DNA from: a virus
IMG/VR virus record: IMGVR_UViG_3300045284_000065
Coordinates: 27,555-91,554 of that record
Direction: 5' to 3' (one strand)
DNA length: 64,000 nt
This document shows, piece by piece, positions 53,101 to 60,074 of the stretch. How positions within the stretch are numbered: the stretch's first letter is position 1; every line of letters starts with the position of its first letter. Made by a program: the position numbers and the translations under genes. The notes beneath the pieces were generated by a model. It was not told where the DNA came from. It searched no databases and worked only from the letters and a program-made list of their open reading frames with translations.

Positions 53101-56040
53101 GTTGCCCGAGATGGTGTAGTAGGGGCGCTGGACCGGCCACTTGGCCCAGTCCCAGTGATCCTGGTCAGGAACGTTCCAGTCCTCGGAGAAGAGGTAGGGA
53201 GATACCGCCCCGCCCGTGCCGTACCCAGATATGACAGCGTGAGTGGCGTTGGCGACGACGAGGGTGGTCGAGGAGATCTGGGTGAGGACGACGTTGTCGG
53301 ATACGGGGGTATGGGTCGCCGCCTGTACGACAAGGAGCACTTCGATAGCGGCATTTGCTGCCGTGGAGGCGTGAGCAGCCCCCTGAACGACGAGATCGAC
53401 ACCGAGAGCGACAGTGGCAGCCGTGGGAGCGTGGACCGCTCCCTGAACAGCGAGGGTGGTGACGATGACCTGGGTGAGGACCGTGTTGTCAGCGGCGTGA
53501 GCGTGCGCTGCGCTCTGGACAACGAGAGTGGGGACCACCGTCTCGGTGAGAACGAGTGGGGTGCCTGCGACGACGATGCCAGCAGGGTCGGTCAGCGTCC
53601 AGGTACGACCCCTGGCATCGACCCAGGATGTGCCGCTGACATACTCGCTGGCATCGAACCGCCACAACAGCGTGCCCGCCGCTGGGTCGCTCCCTGTACG
53701 CATCTCCAGCCAGTAGATGCGCCCTGCGAAGGTGTTGCCAGTAGGTGTCCACCCGTTGGCCGAGCCAATGATCACACTCTCGGGGCTGTCATAGGCAGGC
53801 TCCGAGCCGCCCCAGGTGTACCCGTTGATGTAGGTCCACGAAGCGCCGTCATCAGTGGACCGGTATCCCCAATACCCCAGCGCTATCTGACTGGCACCGA
53901 TAGCAAACACCTCAGGGCTGCCAGTCGGCGGTGCTCCGTTAGAAACGCCCATCGACCAGCCTGGTAGGGCGTTCCCATTCGAAACGAAGGCGTAGTTCGT
54001 GTAGATGTCGCCATCGGTGGTAATCGACGGGTCGATGGCTTCGCTGCTTCTGGAGAGATACCAGCCCTGGTTACCGCCGCTGTCGTTCCCCTGGCTAGCA
54101 ATAGTGGTAGAGGTGCCGTACTGAGTGATGTTCGTCGGTCCCGAGATCTTGAACCGCCAAGTCCACTCGTTCGGTAGAGGCCCAGGGTCAGAGGTCTTCA
54201 CCACAGCGATCTGCGGGTCGTAGTACACCCCTCCCGGCCCCGTTGACGTAGTGGCGTGAGTGGCGTTGTCAACGACAAGATCTATCGGTGGTGGACCGGT
54301 GACCGCCTTGATCGTCGGCGTGACCGAGTAGGTCAGATCGGCCGCACCGTTGCGGAGCACCCGGAACGTGAGGGTGTCGTTGTTGACGAGGTTGGCCGAC
54401 TTCAACGTGAGGGCGAACAACAACTCGGTGTAGTTGTTGGCGCTCCACCCGACGCCCTCTTGCAGCCCCGTCATCGACTGGGTTCCTGCCACGAAGGAAC
54501 CGGTCCCACCGCTCAACCGTTGGCTCGTCGGCTGTCCCTCACACAGCGCTGACTCACCGCCACCGTTGTAGATGGTGGGGACATAGTGCCCGACGACAGT
54601 GGTCGGAGGTGTCGCTGGCACCGTGTACACACGGGTCATGTAGTCGTAGGTGGCCTGGGCCGTCCACGTCGTGCCGTTGTAGTCGCACCGGTTACCGGCT
54701 CGGCTAGGAGGAGAGGTGAAGTCAACGACCATCTCGACGCAGTTCGACGCATCACCGGCATTGGTGGCGACGATCGCCATGACGTAGTTGGTGCCGTTGA
54801 CCAACGTGAACGTGCCGTCGAAGTCGAAGAAGACCCACCCGAAGTAGCCGGACAACGTCGCTGGAGTGAGCACCGTTGTCGATGTCGCCAGCGCTGCGCC
54901 CGTGCCGACACTGCTCGTCCCGAACGTCCCCGAGTGGGCGTAGAGGACAGCGGTGTAGGTGCCAGGAGGCGTGCCCAGCCTGTGGATGTCGAAGGCCATC
55001 CTCGACAACTTCTCGCCGTTGCCCGTAAAGGACTGCCCGGAGCGAACGTCGGTCTTGACCCAACTGTCGTACTGGGAGAACGGCCAGGTGGTGAGCAGGG
55101 CCGGGTTAGAACCGACATCAGTCCACGCCCCAGCGTTCTTGGCGTATTGGAGCTTGAAGTCGGTGGTCTTAAGGACGGCGTCGGCCCCCGCCTGCAACCG
55201 CACCCGCAGTTGCACGTTGGCGTCACTGACGACGCTGACCGAAGGCGTGGTGTCCTGCGCTGCGAGAGCAACGCTGGTGGTCTCGCTGCCCTCTGCGAAG
55301 ACCTGAGATGCCGCTTGTGTGATAGCAGGAGGCGGCAAGGCCCGGAAGACGACGACCAGGCTCACCCACTCGGCGGCGACGGTGGTGATGTTGTAGGTCT
55401 GCTGCCCCGCAGCGGTGACGATCTTGTACTGACCGACAGCACTGACGCTGGTGGCGTCCTGGCCGCTGGTGCCACCACCGGCCCGAGTGACCTGCGCTGA
55501 CCACGAACCGTTGAGGGTGTCGGAGTCAGCGGTGGGCACCGTTCGTGTCTCGGTGGCGCAAGCGCCGAGGACGAGAGCGCCGACAGGAATGGCCTGGGCA
55601 GTAGCGGTCGCTACGGACGCTGCCGTCGTGGCACCGAGAGCAGAAGCGGCATCGAAGCCGAAGCCCGAGTCGGTGTCAACGCCTGTGAACACCTCGGCAT
55701 AGGCCGCTTTGCCGACAGCCGCAGGGGAGAGGGTGACCGTGATCGTGCCGCCTGTAGCCACAGCGGCGGTCGCTACCCTCGTCAGAATCGCCCCAGCGAC
55801 ACCAGAGCCTGCGGTGGACGTTCCGTTGACGTTGGCTATCTGGTTGGTGTAGGTGTTGCCGCCCGAGTCAGCACAGGTGAACGTCGGGGCTGTGGCGCTG
55901 GTGTTGTCAGCGGCGACTCGGACGACGACGAAGTCCCCGATGGCGATCGGGTTCGTCGTCGTGATGACAAGCGTGGTGCCTGAGACGTTGTTGGCGTTGT
56001 TGCCCAGCGCCGACTTGAAGGCGACCGGCCCCGCCGCCAT
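50167..56040 (-). CDS. Giant repeat fibre with about 26 tandem 22-residue repeats and LamG-like domain
   Basis: 1957 residues. Residues 1-250: Ig-like beta-rich domain (TFTCADSGGNTYTNQIANV region). Around 837-943 a short array, and from about 1377 to 1930 a long array, of repeats with the core A-x-HA-x-x-ADNV-x-L (for example VQDAAHAHTAANVALG); I count about 26 in the long block and five or six in or near the short one. A LamG/concanavalin-type domain lies at about 1157-1333 (WVRYEGRCAISTDVW). A short unique end, DRAVDRVYVGAVQVWP, closes it. Such alanine/histidine repeats suggest a long thin fibre stalk. Likely an adhesin; exact fold unknown. Confidence 0.82.
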   Translation of the reverse strand: MAAGPVAFKSALGNNANNVSGTTLVITTTNPIAIGDFVVVRVAADNTSATAPTFTCADSGGNTYTNQIANVNGTSTAGSGVAGAILTRVATAAVATGGTITVTLSPAAVGKAAYAEVFTGVDTDSGFGFDAASALGATTAASVATATAQAIPVGALVLGACATETRTVPTADSDTLNGSWSAQVTRAGGGTSGQDATSVSAVGQYKIVTAAGQQTYNITTVAAEWVSLVVVFRALPPPAITQAASQVFAEGSETTSVALAAQDTTPSVSVVSDANVQLRVRLQAGADAVLKTTDFKLQYAKNAGAWTDVGSNPALLTTWPFSQYDSWVKTDVRSGQSFTGNGEKLSRMAFDIHRLGTPPGTYTAVLYAHSGTFGTSSVGTGAALATSTTVLTPATLSGYFGWVFFDFDGTFTLVNGTNYVMAIVATNAGDASNCVEMVVDFTSPPSRAGNRCDYNGTTWTAQATYDYMTRVYTVPATPPTTVVGHYVPTIYNGGGESALCEGQPTSQRLSGGTGSFVAGTQSMTGLQEGVGWSANNYTELLFALTLKSANLVNNDTLTFRVLRNGAADLTYSVTPTIKAVTGPPPIDLVVDNATHATTSTGPGGVYYDPQIAVVKTSDPGPLPNEWTWRFKISGPTNITQYGTSTTIASQGNDSGGNQGWYLSRSSEAIDPSITTDGDIYTNYAFVSNGNALPGWSMGVSNGAPPTGSPEVFAIGASQIALGYWGYRSTDDGASWTYINGYTWGGSEPAYDSPESVIIGSANGWTPTGNTFAGRIYWLEMRTGSDPAAGTLLWRFDASEYVSGTSWVDARGRTWTLTDPAGIVVAGTPLVLTETVVPTLVVQSAAHAHAADNTVLTQVIVTTLAVQGAVHAPTAATVALGVDLVVQGAAHASTAANAAIEVLLVVQAATHTPVSDNVVLTQISSTTLVVANATHAVISGYGTGGAVSPYLFSEDWNVPDQDHWDWAKWPVQRPYYTISGNKGIVTPSGGPSVASSDKYVTDFEMTVKVEWQTANPNYPEICWRLYDGLGGYAASSGYVAQVAPAGRVDLYKVGAYTSIGNFTDASLNAAGVRWWKVRVVGTSHKVKWWNDGSAEPGTWQIDATDSSPQTDTQGAPIVGGAIGFRSYGSPPTIVDDLTVVDLASPPLPVTDGSMRMLSNGKAIALNGNSNAFPSDTDLSWCGWVRYEGRCAISTDVWSLFSGGSTYCSTSVAPDGSIRQYMDTGDFSAGYTVPLNTWVFLAMSRSITGGTDLYWAPQGTSTLSTVHNASKGTITGLKLRVLSGEYGSNPYSMGCAFKCWTAALTQAQLEAEMTTYAVQRTANLFLHYSMRNGMFYAPDNDPLNDQKWIWWEQGAIVSGPVATHLLDAPVPPAGGIIDVPLVVDLVVQSATHAPVADNVVLFVPSTNLVVQDAAHAHTAANVALGVDLVVGSAAHAVTDNAVLNYVVLAPADALHAPTAASPFLVVDLAAQAAIHAPIADSVTLNYVVLAPADAIHATLSDNVGLGASLTVADALHAHATDNVSLGVDLVVQAAGHLPLADNVVVENVVVAQGATHAHAADAPTLYAVPMLVVAAAVHAVADNALLAVDLYPQGSTHASAADGVVLNYVVLAAADAAHASVAQAPILGVDPAVQGTAHAVTSPDVLLVVDLVVQGASHAQITDNVTLQMQGDLAIQSALHNQVTDNVGPLNINMDGVQGAVHASVADTVTNSYNLATQDAVHAHAADNTIITPALVVGAAQHASVADNVTFTLANNVVVQDAAHAVTDNLALFQVHNLTVADAVHASTVASPDLGQIHNLAMDSALHASVATTISLAGGSTLLVADSAHLQSAEVPAITQVHVITAADGLLAHSAGNVVLYAVPMLVVADAVHAQTASDVAYTQIHNLAIDSAFHAHTAEIITLVFSITLILEAAFHAHTAGSPGIREETAIVLNYADAIFLGDRAVDRVYVGAVQVWP

Positions 56041-56046
56041 CAGGCG

Positions 56047-56166
56047 CTACTCGTCGTCGGTGAAGTCGGAGTCAGCGCCGATGACGCCGTCCTGAACCTC
56101 CAGAGTGATGGCACCGGCCTCTTCTTCCTTCTCGCCCTCGTCAGGCGTATCAGGCTCGTCGCTCAC
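56047..56166 (-). CDS. 39-residue acidic protein
   Basis: Found by reading the gap 56041-56162. GTG 56166 overlaps the upstream stop as GTGA, and TAG at 56047 is six bases before the giant fibre start. The sequence begins MSDEPDTPDEGEKEEEAG and stays acidic. Translational coupling supports it. It may be a tiny structural or chaperone peptide; function unknown. Confidence 0.55.
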   Translation of the reverse strand: MSDEPDTPDEGEKEEEAGAITLEVQDGVIGADSDFTDDE

Positions 56167-56555
56167 GTCGGGTCAGCGATCTCGACCTTCCAGGCCGGGA
56201 CGTTGACCGTGTTGGAGGCGGTCAGCGCCTGGCTGGTGCAGGTCGTGACATAGAGGCCGTTGGTGCCGTTGTCCAGGTAGATGTGGGTGGCGGTGCCCGA
56301 CGCCGAGATGCTGATACCGGAGAGGGCGTTGATCGTCACCTTGCGCCCGCTGGTGTCGCCATCGACAGGGCCGGTGAAGCTGCCAGCGGTCAGCCCGGTC
56401 TGTTGGGCGAGCTTGATCGCGTCGATCTGCGCCGCAGTGGGTGGCGTCGCCGTCCCGGAGTTCGCATGCTGTGCTGATGTCACAGTCAGGCGGGTGGCTC
56501 CCTTGATGGCGGCGAGCGCTGCGTCGAGCACAGCGTTCTCTGCGAACTTGGCCAT
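56163..56555 (-). CDS. Small head/tail structural protein
   Basis: 130 residues with GGAGAC upstream of ATG 56555. The N-terminal helix MAKFAENAVLDAALAAIKGA leads to an HANSGTATPPTAAQID loop and a beta-rich C-terminal half. The organisation resembles minor virion proteins near fibre genes. Function unknown. Confidence 0.62.
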   Translation of the reverse strand: MAKFAENAVLDAALAAIKGATRLTVTSAQHANSGTATPPTAAQIDAIKLAQQTGLTAGSFTGPVDGDTSGRKVTINALSGISISASGTATHIYLDNGTNGLYVTTCTSQALTASNTVNVPAWKVEIADPT

Positions 56556-56565
56556 TGATGTCTCC

Positions 56566-56796
56566 TTATCCGATGATCACGTACAACGTGGCGGGGTCTT
56601 TGGTGGGCAGGTCATCGAACTCGGCCTGGGTCATGGAGTCCCATTGTGCATCCTCGCCGGGGTCGCCTTTGGGACCCGGCTTGCCGGTGGGGATGACGAC
56701 ACCGATCGACTGCATCGAGGTAGCGACATGAACCGGCCGCTGCGGGGCCGTGATGACCGGGGTGACGGTCGGGGTCGCTGAGACGACGATGCTCAC
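56566..56796 (-). CDS. Small protein with short collagen-like stretch
   Basis: 76 residues from GTG 56796 (GTGA overlap). It has a Thr/Pro/Val-rich start, a brief G-x-P run (GKPGPKGDPGED), and a C-terminal AEFDDLPTKDPATLYVIIG. The last element is a common ending of phage fibre-linked peptides. Probably a virion decoration or fibre joint. Confidence 0.64.
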   Translation of the reverse strand: MSIVVSATPTVTPVITAPQRPVHVATSMQSIGVVIPTGKPGPKGDPGEDAQWDSMTQAEFDDLPTKDPATLYVIIG

Positions 56797-57497
56797 GGGA
56801 CACGCCCGTTGGGGCCGACGAAGTACGGCATGACTGTGGTGCTGCCGCTGCCGTCGTCCACGACAACGGGTGGCAGGAAGTCGGTGGAAGTGACGCGGGG
56901 CAAGATCGTGACCGTGCCGTAGATCCAGGTGCGGATCTGATCGGTGGTGGGCCACGGCTCGGGGTCCTCCACGCCGGGGGGCTTGGGGAAGCCCGCCACG
57001 TCGATGGGCGACTTGGAGTACAGGTCCCAGTTGTAGATCCCGATGTAGGGGTTCTCGCTGCGGGGCAGGAACAGCGTCACCGTGGTGTAGCCGGGGTCGT
57101 CGGCGGTCGGCGGCGTGTACTCGTCCTTGACGGCGAAGGTGGTGACCAGGGTCGAGTGGTAGGTGTGGCAGATACGGATCTGCGCCGACCAGTCCCACGT
57201 CGTGCTCATGTCGGGGGTGGTGTCGGCCGGGTCCAGGATCGTCAACGGGATCGTCACGTCGTCGCCCTGGTACCAGGTCAGGTCGACCCGGCTGGGGACG
57301 TTGGACCAGGTGTCGGTGCTGGATCCAGAGCCGAGAGCGGCACCCGATCCAGAGGTGATCGCTGGATAGAACGGTATGGGCTGGTACATCGGCTCTCCCG
57401 GTAGAAGCTCAGTCGCCAGTGTGACCATCTCGGCCGTGGTGGCGATGCGATTTGGGCCGTCCCAACCGCTGCGGCGTGCTACGTACCCGGCGCTCAT
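56793..57497 (-). CDS. Virion protein of unknown role (Ig-like beta region)
   Basis: 234 residues from ATG 57497 (ATGA overlap with the collar fibre). VDLTWYQGDDVTIPLTILDP and ATTWDWSAQIRI-like strands suggest an immunoglobulin-like or baseplate-upper-protein-like domain in the middle. Aromatic and proline-rich end. Position suggests a fibre anchor. No firm family. Confidence 0.62.
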   Translation of the reverse strand: MSAGYVARRSGWDGPNRIATTAEMVTLATELLPGEPMYQPIPFYPAITSGSGAALGSGSSTDTWSNVPSRVDLTWYQGDDVTIPLTILDPADTTPDMSTTWDWSAQIRICHTYHSTLVTTFAVKDEYTPPTADDPGYTTVTLFLPRSENPYIGIYNWDLYSKSPIDVAGFPKPPGVEDPEPWPTTDQIRTWIYGTVTILPRVTSTDFLPPVVVDDGSGSTTVMPYFVGPNGRVP

Positions 57498-59086
57498 CAG
57501 GTCCTGATGTAGTAATACATCGTGAAGAAGTTGGGGGTGAAGTCAATGGCGTTGGGGGACTTCTTGCCGTAGACCGCCTGGATCATGTCGTGGTCGTGAT
57601 TCTGCGGTGTGCCCTCGAAGGCGTGACCGTGGGGACCACCCTGGACGGTCTGGTTGGCCGAGAGGCCAGCGCCCTGGACCAGCGCCAGGTCCGACGACGT
57701 GGGGGACACCTCCTTGTTGGTGTACATGGGGGTGAGCACGGCGTTGGCCCCGACCGTCGCACCATCGTTCACCGGGGTCACGGTCGCCGCCACCGTGGCG
57801 ATGCCGGTGTTGTGGTGGTGCGGCGTCTCGGTGTCCTTGTGCGAGTGGTCGGGCAGGGCGTGCGTGTGGGGGCCGGTGGTGGCCTGGATGATCCCCTTGG
57901 GCGTCACCGAGGTGGGGTTGGCGTTGACCGAGTGGTGGTGCTCGGGGATGTTGGCCTCGATCAGCACGTAGGTGTTGGTCTTGCGCTCCACCCCGCCGAT
58001 GACCGGGCCGAAGTTGGCCACACCAGCGGCCGAGAAGTTGGGCATGACTACCCGGCTGGTCAGGTTGGGCAGGGCCACCTGACGGTGGGGGGCATATCCC
58101 GATACGTAGTCGGCCAGGGCGGCGATGGTGAACAGGCCGGGGTAGTCGTCCTCCAGGGCGGTCCTGCCGTTCAGGGGCAGCCAGCCCTTGGCCTCCATGC
58201 GGGCGATCGACTCCAGGGACATGATCACGGTGCCGACCGGGATCATGTTGCCCATCGTGGCGATCTCGTCCCACTCCAGCCCGCCGAGGGGAGCATCGTT
58301 GGCGATGTAGACCGAGCCGTTGTTGGGGTTCTGCCAGAAGTCGCCCTTGTTCGGCAGCGTCGGCGGGGAGGTCGCTCGACGCAGGTTGCGCGCCTGGATA
58401 TCGGCTGATGCCGATATGCCCTCGGCCGTCACCGTCTTGGCTGCCAGAGCCGCCTTGACGACGAGGTTGTCCTCGATCTGCAGCGTCTTCTCCCCGGATC
58501 GCTGCATCGTGGTGTCGCTGCCCCATATCGTGCGGCCGTCGCCGTAGACCCGGTACCAGTCCTGGAGCGGTGCGCCAGCACTGGCTCCGGGGGCCTTGAA
58601 GTTGCGGATCAGGTCGTCGCCAGCGTTGATGCTCGTCATCAGCGCCGGGGCCAGGAACTTGCGCTTGTCGATGACGAAGTCAGCGAGGCTGGCCCCCTCC
58701 TTGCAGTAGACCGCCGCCAGGATGGTGGCGTTCACCGGAGGGTCGGGGTAGTAGGGGTCGTTGGACTCCTTGCCCGGCATGACGTAGGGCTTCCCGGCAT
58801 CGTTGACCAGGATCAGGTCGAACTTGGAGGTGCCGCTCGGGACCGAGACGAACAGGTCGGCGGTCTCGACGTAGACGAACTTGCCGTTGACCATGGCCGA
58901 CCCGGGGGAGACCTTGATCTGGTTGGACCCGGACCCGGTGACCTGGCAGCCCTCCAACACGCCCCAGCGGCCCTGGGACATCGTGTTGAAGTCGATCCTG
59001 TCTGGCTCGGAGAGCAGTGGCTCCGTCACCGTTCCGGCGTTGGGGATCAGGAACCCACCATGAGCCACTGATGGGCGTGCCACCAC
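57497..59086 (-). CDS. Tail-collar-type fibre with His-rich metal-binding tip
   Basis: 529 residues from GTG 59086 (or 59083), with AGGAGG upstream. A collar-domain core contains GTVIMSLESIARMEAKGWLP and LNGRTALEDDYPGLF (near 300). C-terminal third: HHHSVN, HTHALPDHSHKD, HHHN, HGHAFEG and NHDHDM within about 100 residues (385-498), like the metal-binding HxH tips of short tail fibres. The end, FTMYYYIRT, is typical. Receptor-binding fibre is the likely role. Confidence 0.82.
   Translation of the reverse strand: MVARPSVAHGGFLIPNAGTVTEPLLSEPDRIDFNTMSQGRWGVLEGCQVTGSGSNQIKVSPGSAMVNGKFVYVETADLFVSVPSGTSKFDLILVNDAGKPYVMPGKESNDPYYPDPPVNATILAAVYCKEGASLADFVIDKRKFLAPALMTSINAGDDLIRNFKAPGASAGAPLQDWYRVYGDGRTIWGSDTTMQRSGEKTLQIEDNLVVKAALAAKTVTAEGISASADIQARNLRRATSPPTLPNKGDFWQNPNNGSVYIANDAPLGGLEWDEIATMGNMIPVGTVIMSLESIARMEAKGWLPLNGRTALEDDYPGLFTIAALADYVSGYAPHRQVALPNLTSRVVMPNFSAAGVANFGPVIGGVERKTNTYVLIEANIPEHHHSVNANPTSVTPKGIIQATTGPHTHALPDHSHKDTETPHHHNTGIATVAATVTPVNDGATVGANAVLTPMYTNKEVSPTSSDLALVQGAGLSANQTVQGGPHGHAFEGTPQNHDHDMIQAVYGKKSPNAIDFTPNFFTMYYYIRT
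58398..58417. repeat. Extended inverted repeat related to the dispersed palindrome
   Basis: ATATCGGC, TGAT, GCCGATAT: a perfect 8-bp dyad with a four-base centre inside the collar fibre gene. Each arm has the half-site plus GC core of the dispersed motif. A near copy (ATATCCCGATAC, 58094-58105) lies 300 bases away. Confidence 0.6.
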
Positions 59087-59102
59087 CTACCTCCTGTTCA
59101 GG

Positions 59103-59417
59103 TCATGCGACGTTGGAAAGCGCCCCGATGCCGTGGAGGTACCGGGCGATGGCCACCGGCAGCTGGTAGATCTTGCCCTCTTCCAGCTTGTAGTGGATGT
59201 GCGGGTTGCCGTAGGTGAACTCATCGATGGTGCGCCCCATGCGGATCTGGACCCGCCCGCTGCTGTCGACAGCAGTCGGCATGGCGACTGGTTCGACCAC
59301 CACCTCCTTGGCTGCGAAGCCGAGGTCGGAAGGTCGGGTGACCTCGCTGTTGTCGGGGTCCATGTCGGGGTCCAAGTCCACTTGGACCTCTGGGGGTGAA
59401 GTGCGCGCTGCCATCAT
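59103..59417 (-). CDS. Small head-associated protein
   Basis: 104 residues from ATG 59417, with AAGGAAC upstream. An acidic, proline-rich N terminus (DLDPDMDPDNSE) leads to a mixed C-terminal half with a YGNPHIHYKLEEGKIYQLPV box. Such boxes occur in small capsid-adjacent proteins of actinophages. A dispersed palindrome (59430-59441) lies just upstream. Confidence 0.64.
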   Translation of the reverse strand: MMAARTSPPEVQVDLDPDMDPDNSEVTRPSDLGFAAKEVVVEPVAMPTAVDSSGRVQIRMGRTIDEFTYGNPHIHYKLEEGKIYQLPVAIARYLHGIGALSNVA

Positions 59418-59429
59418 GTGTTCCTTCTG

Positions 59430-59441
59430 ATATGCCGATAT
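59430..59441. repeat. Dispersed palindrome, copy ATATGCCGATAT
   Basis: Exact copy in the 39-base gap 59418-59456, 12 bases upstream of ATG 59417. Confidence 0.72.
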
Positions 59442-59456
59442 GCGATCGAGTCGAGA

Positions 59457-59999
59457 CTACGCCTCGAACTCTTCGAGCCAGGTGATCAGTGTGACCCGCT
59501 GCTTGCCGTCGATCTCCAGGTCGTAGACCGCCTGGGCCTGGTCCGGGTGGGCGTTGACGTAGTCCTCGACCTCGGCAATGGTGTGGTCGCCGGGGTCGAA
59601 CTCGCCGTCATCGGGCGGCGGTTCATCGGGCGGTGCGCCCTGCTCGACCATGCGGGGCGTGCCCGCCGTGGCCGCTGCAGTGACGGTGTAGGTGCCACCA
59701 GCAGGCGGGCCGACACCGGCCGCCACCGTGCAGATGATGGTGACCGCACCGGCCCCAGTGAAGGTCACCGTGCCGCTGAACTTGTCGGGCTGGGCTGCAG
59801 GGCTGCCTGGACCGGTAAAGGTCCAGTCGAAGTCAGCAGCCGGTCGTGCCCCGGGGTTGGGCACCGAGAAGGCGAACTTCAGCCCGTTGGTCACGTCCTT
59901 GGTGGCCTGGGCCACGCCGCCACCCGACGACGGGATGGATGCACCACCACCCTGGGTGGTGAACATGGTGTTGGGGCCGTGAACGGCGACGATGCTCAT
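59457..59999 (-). CDS. Candidate capsid decoration or head fibre protein
   Basis: 180 residues from ATG 59999, with GGAGGTATCCCC upstream. The middle has an Ig-like beta pattern with PNPGARPAADFDWTFTGPG, then GTVTFTGAGAVTIICTV and an alanine-threonine strand, and the end is acidic and helical. It follows the major capsid gene after a hairpin at 60029-60055, the usual place for decoration proteins. Function inferred from position. Confidence 0.64.
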   Translation of the reverse strand: MSIVAVHGPNTMFTTQGGGASIPSSGGGVAQATKDVTNGLKFAFSVPNPGARPAADFDWTFTGPGSPAAQPDKFSGTVTFTGAGAVTIICTVAAGVGPPAGGTYTVTAAATAGTPRMVEQGAPPDEPPPDDGEFDPGDHTIAEVEDYVNAHPDQAQAVYDLEIDGKQRVTLITWLEEFEA

Positions 60000-60028
60000 G
60001 GGGATACCTCCGTATCAGGATCATGGGC

Positions 60029-60055
60029 GGGGAGAGGGGTGTTACCCCCCTCCCC
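60029..60055. terminator. Hairpin between capsid and decoration genes
   Basis: GGGGAGAGGGG pairs with CCCCCCTCCCC around a tight loop, in the 75-base gap after the capsid stop. No T tract. Probably a partial terminator that adjusts downstream expression relative to the abundant capsid protein. Confidence 0.58.
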
Positions 60056-60074
60056 CCGATGAATCACCGACTGC

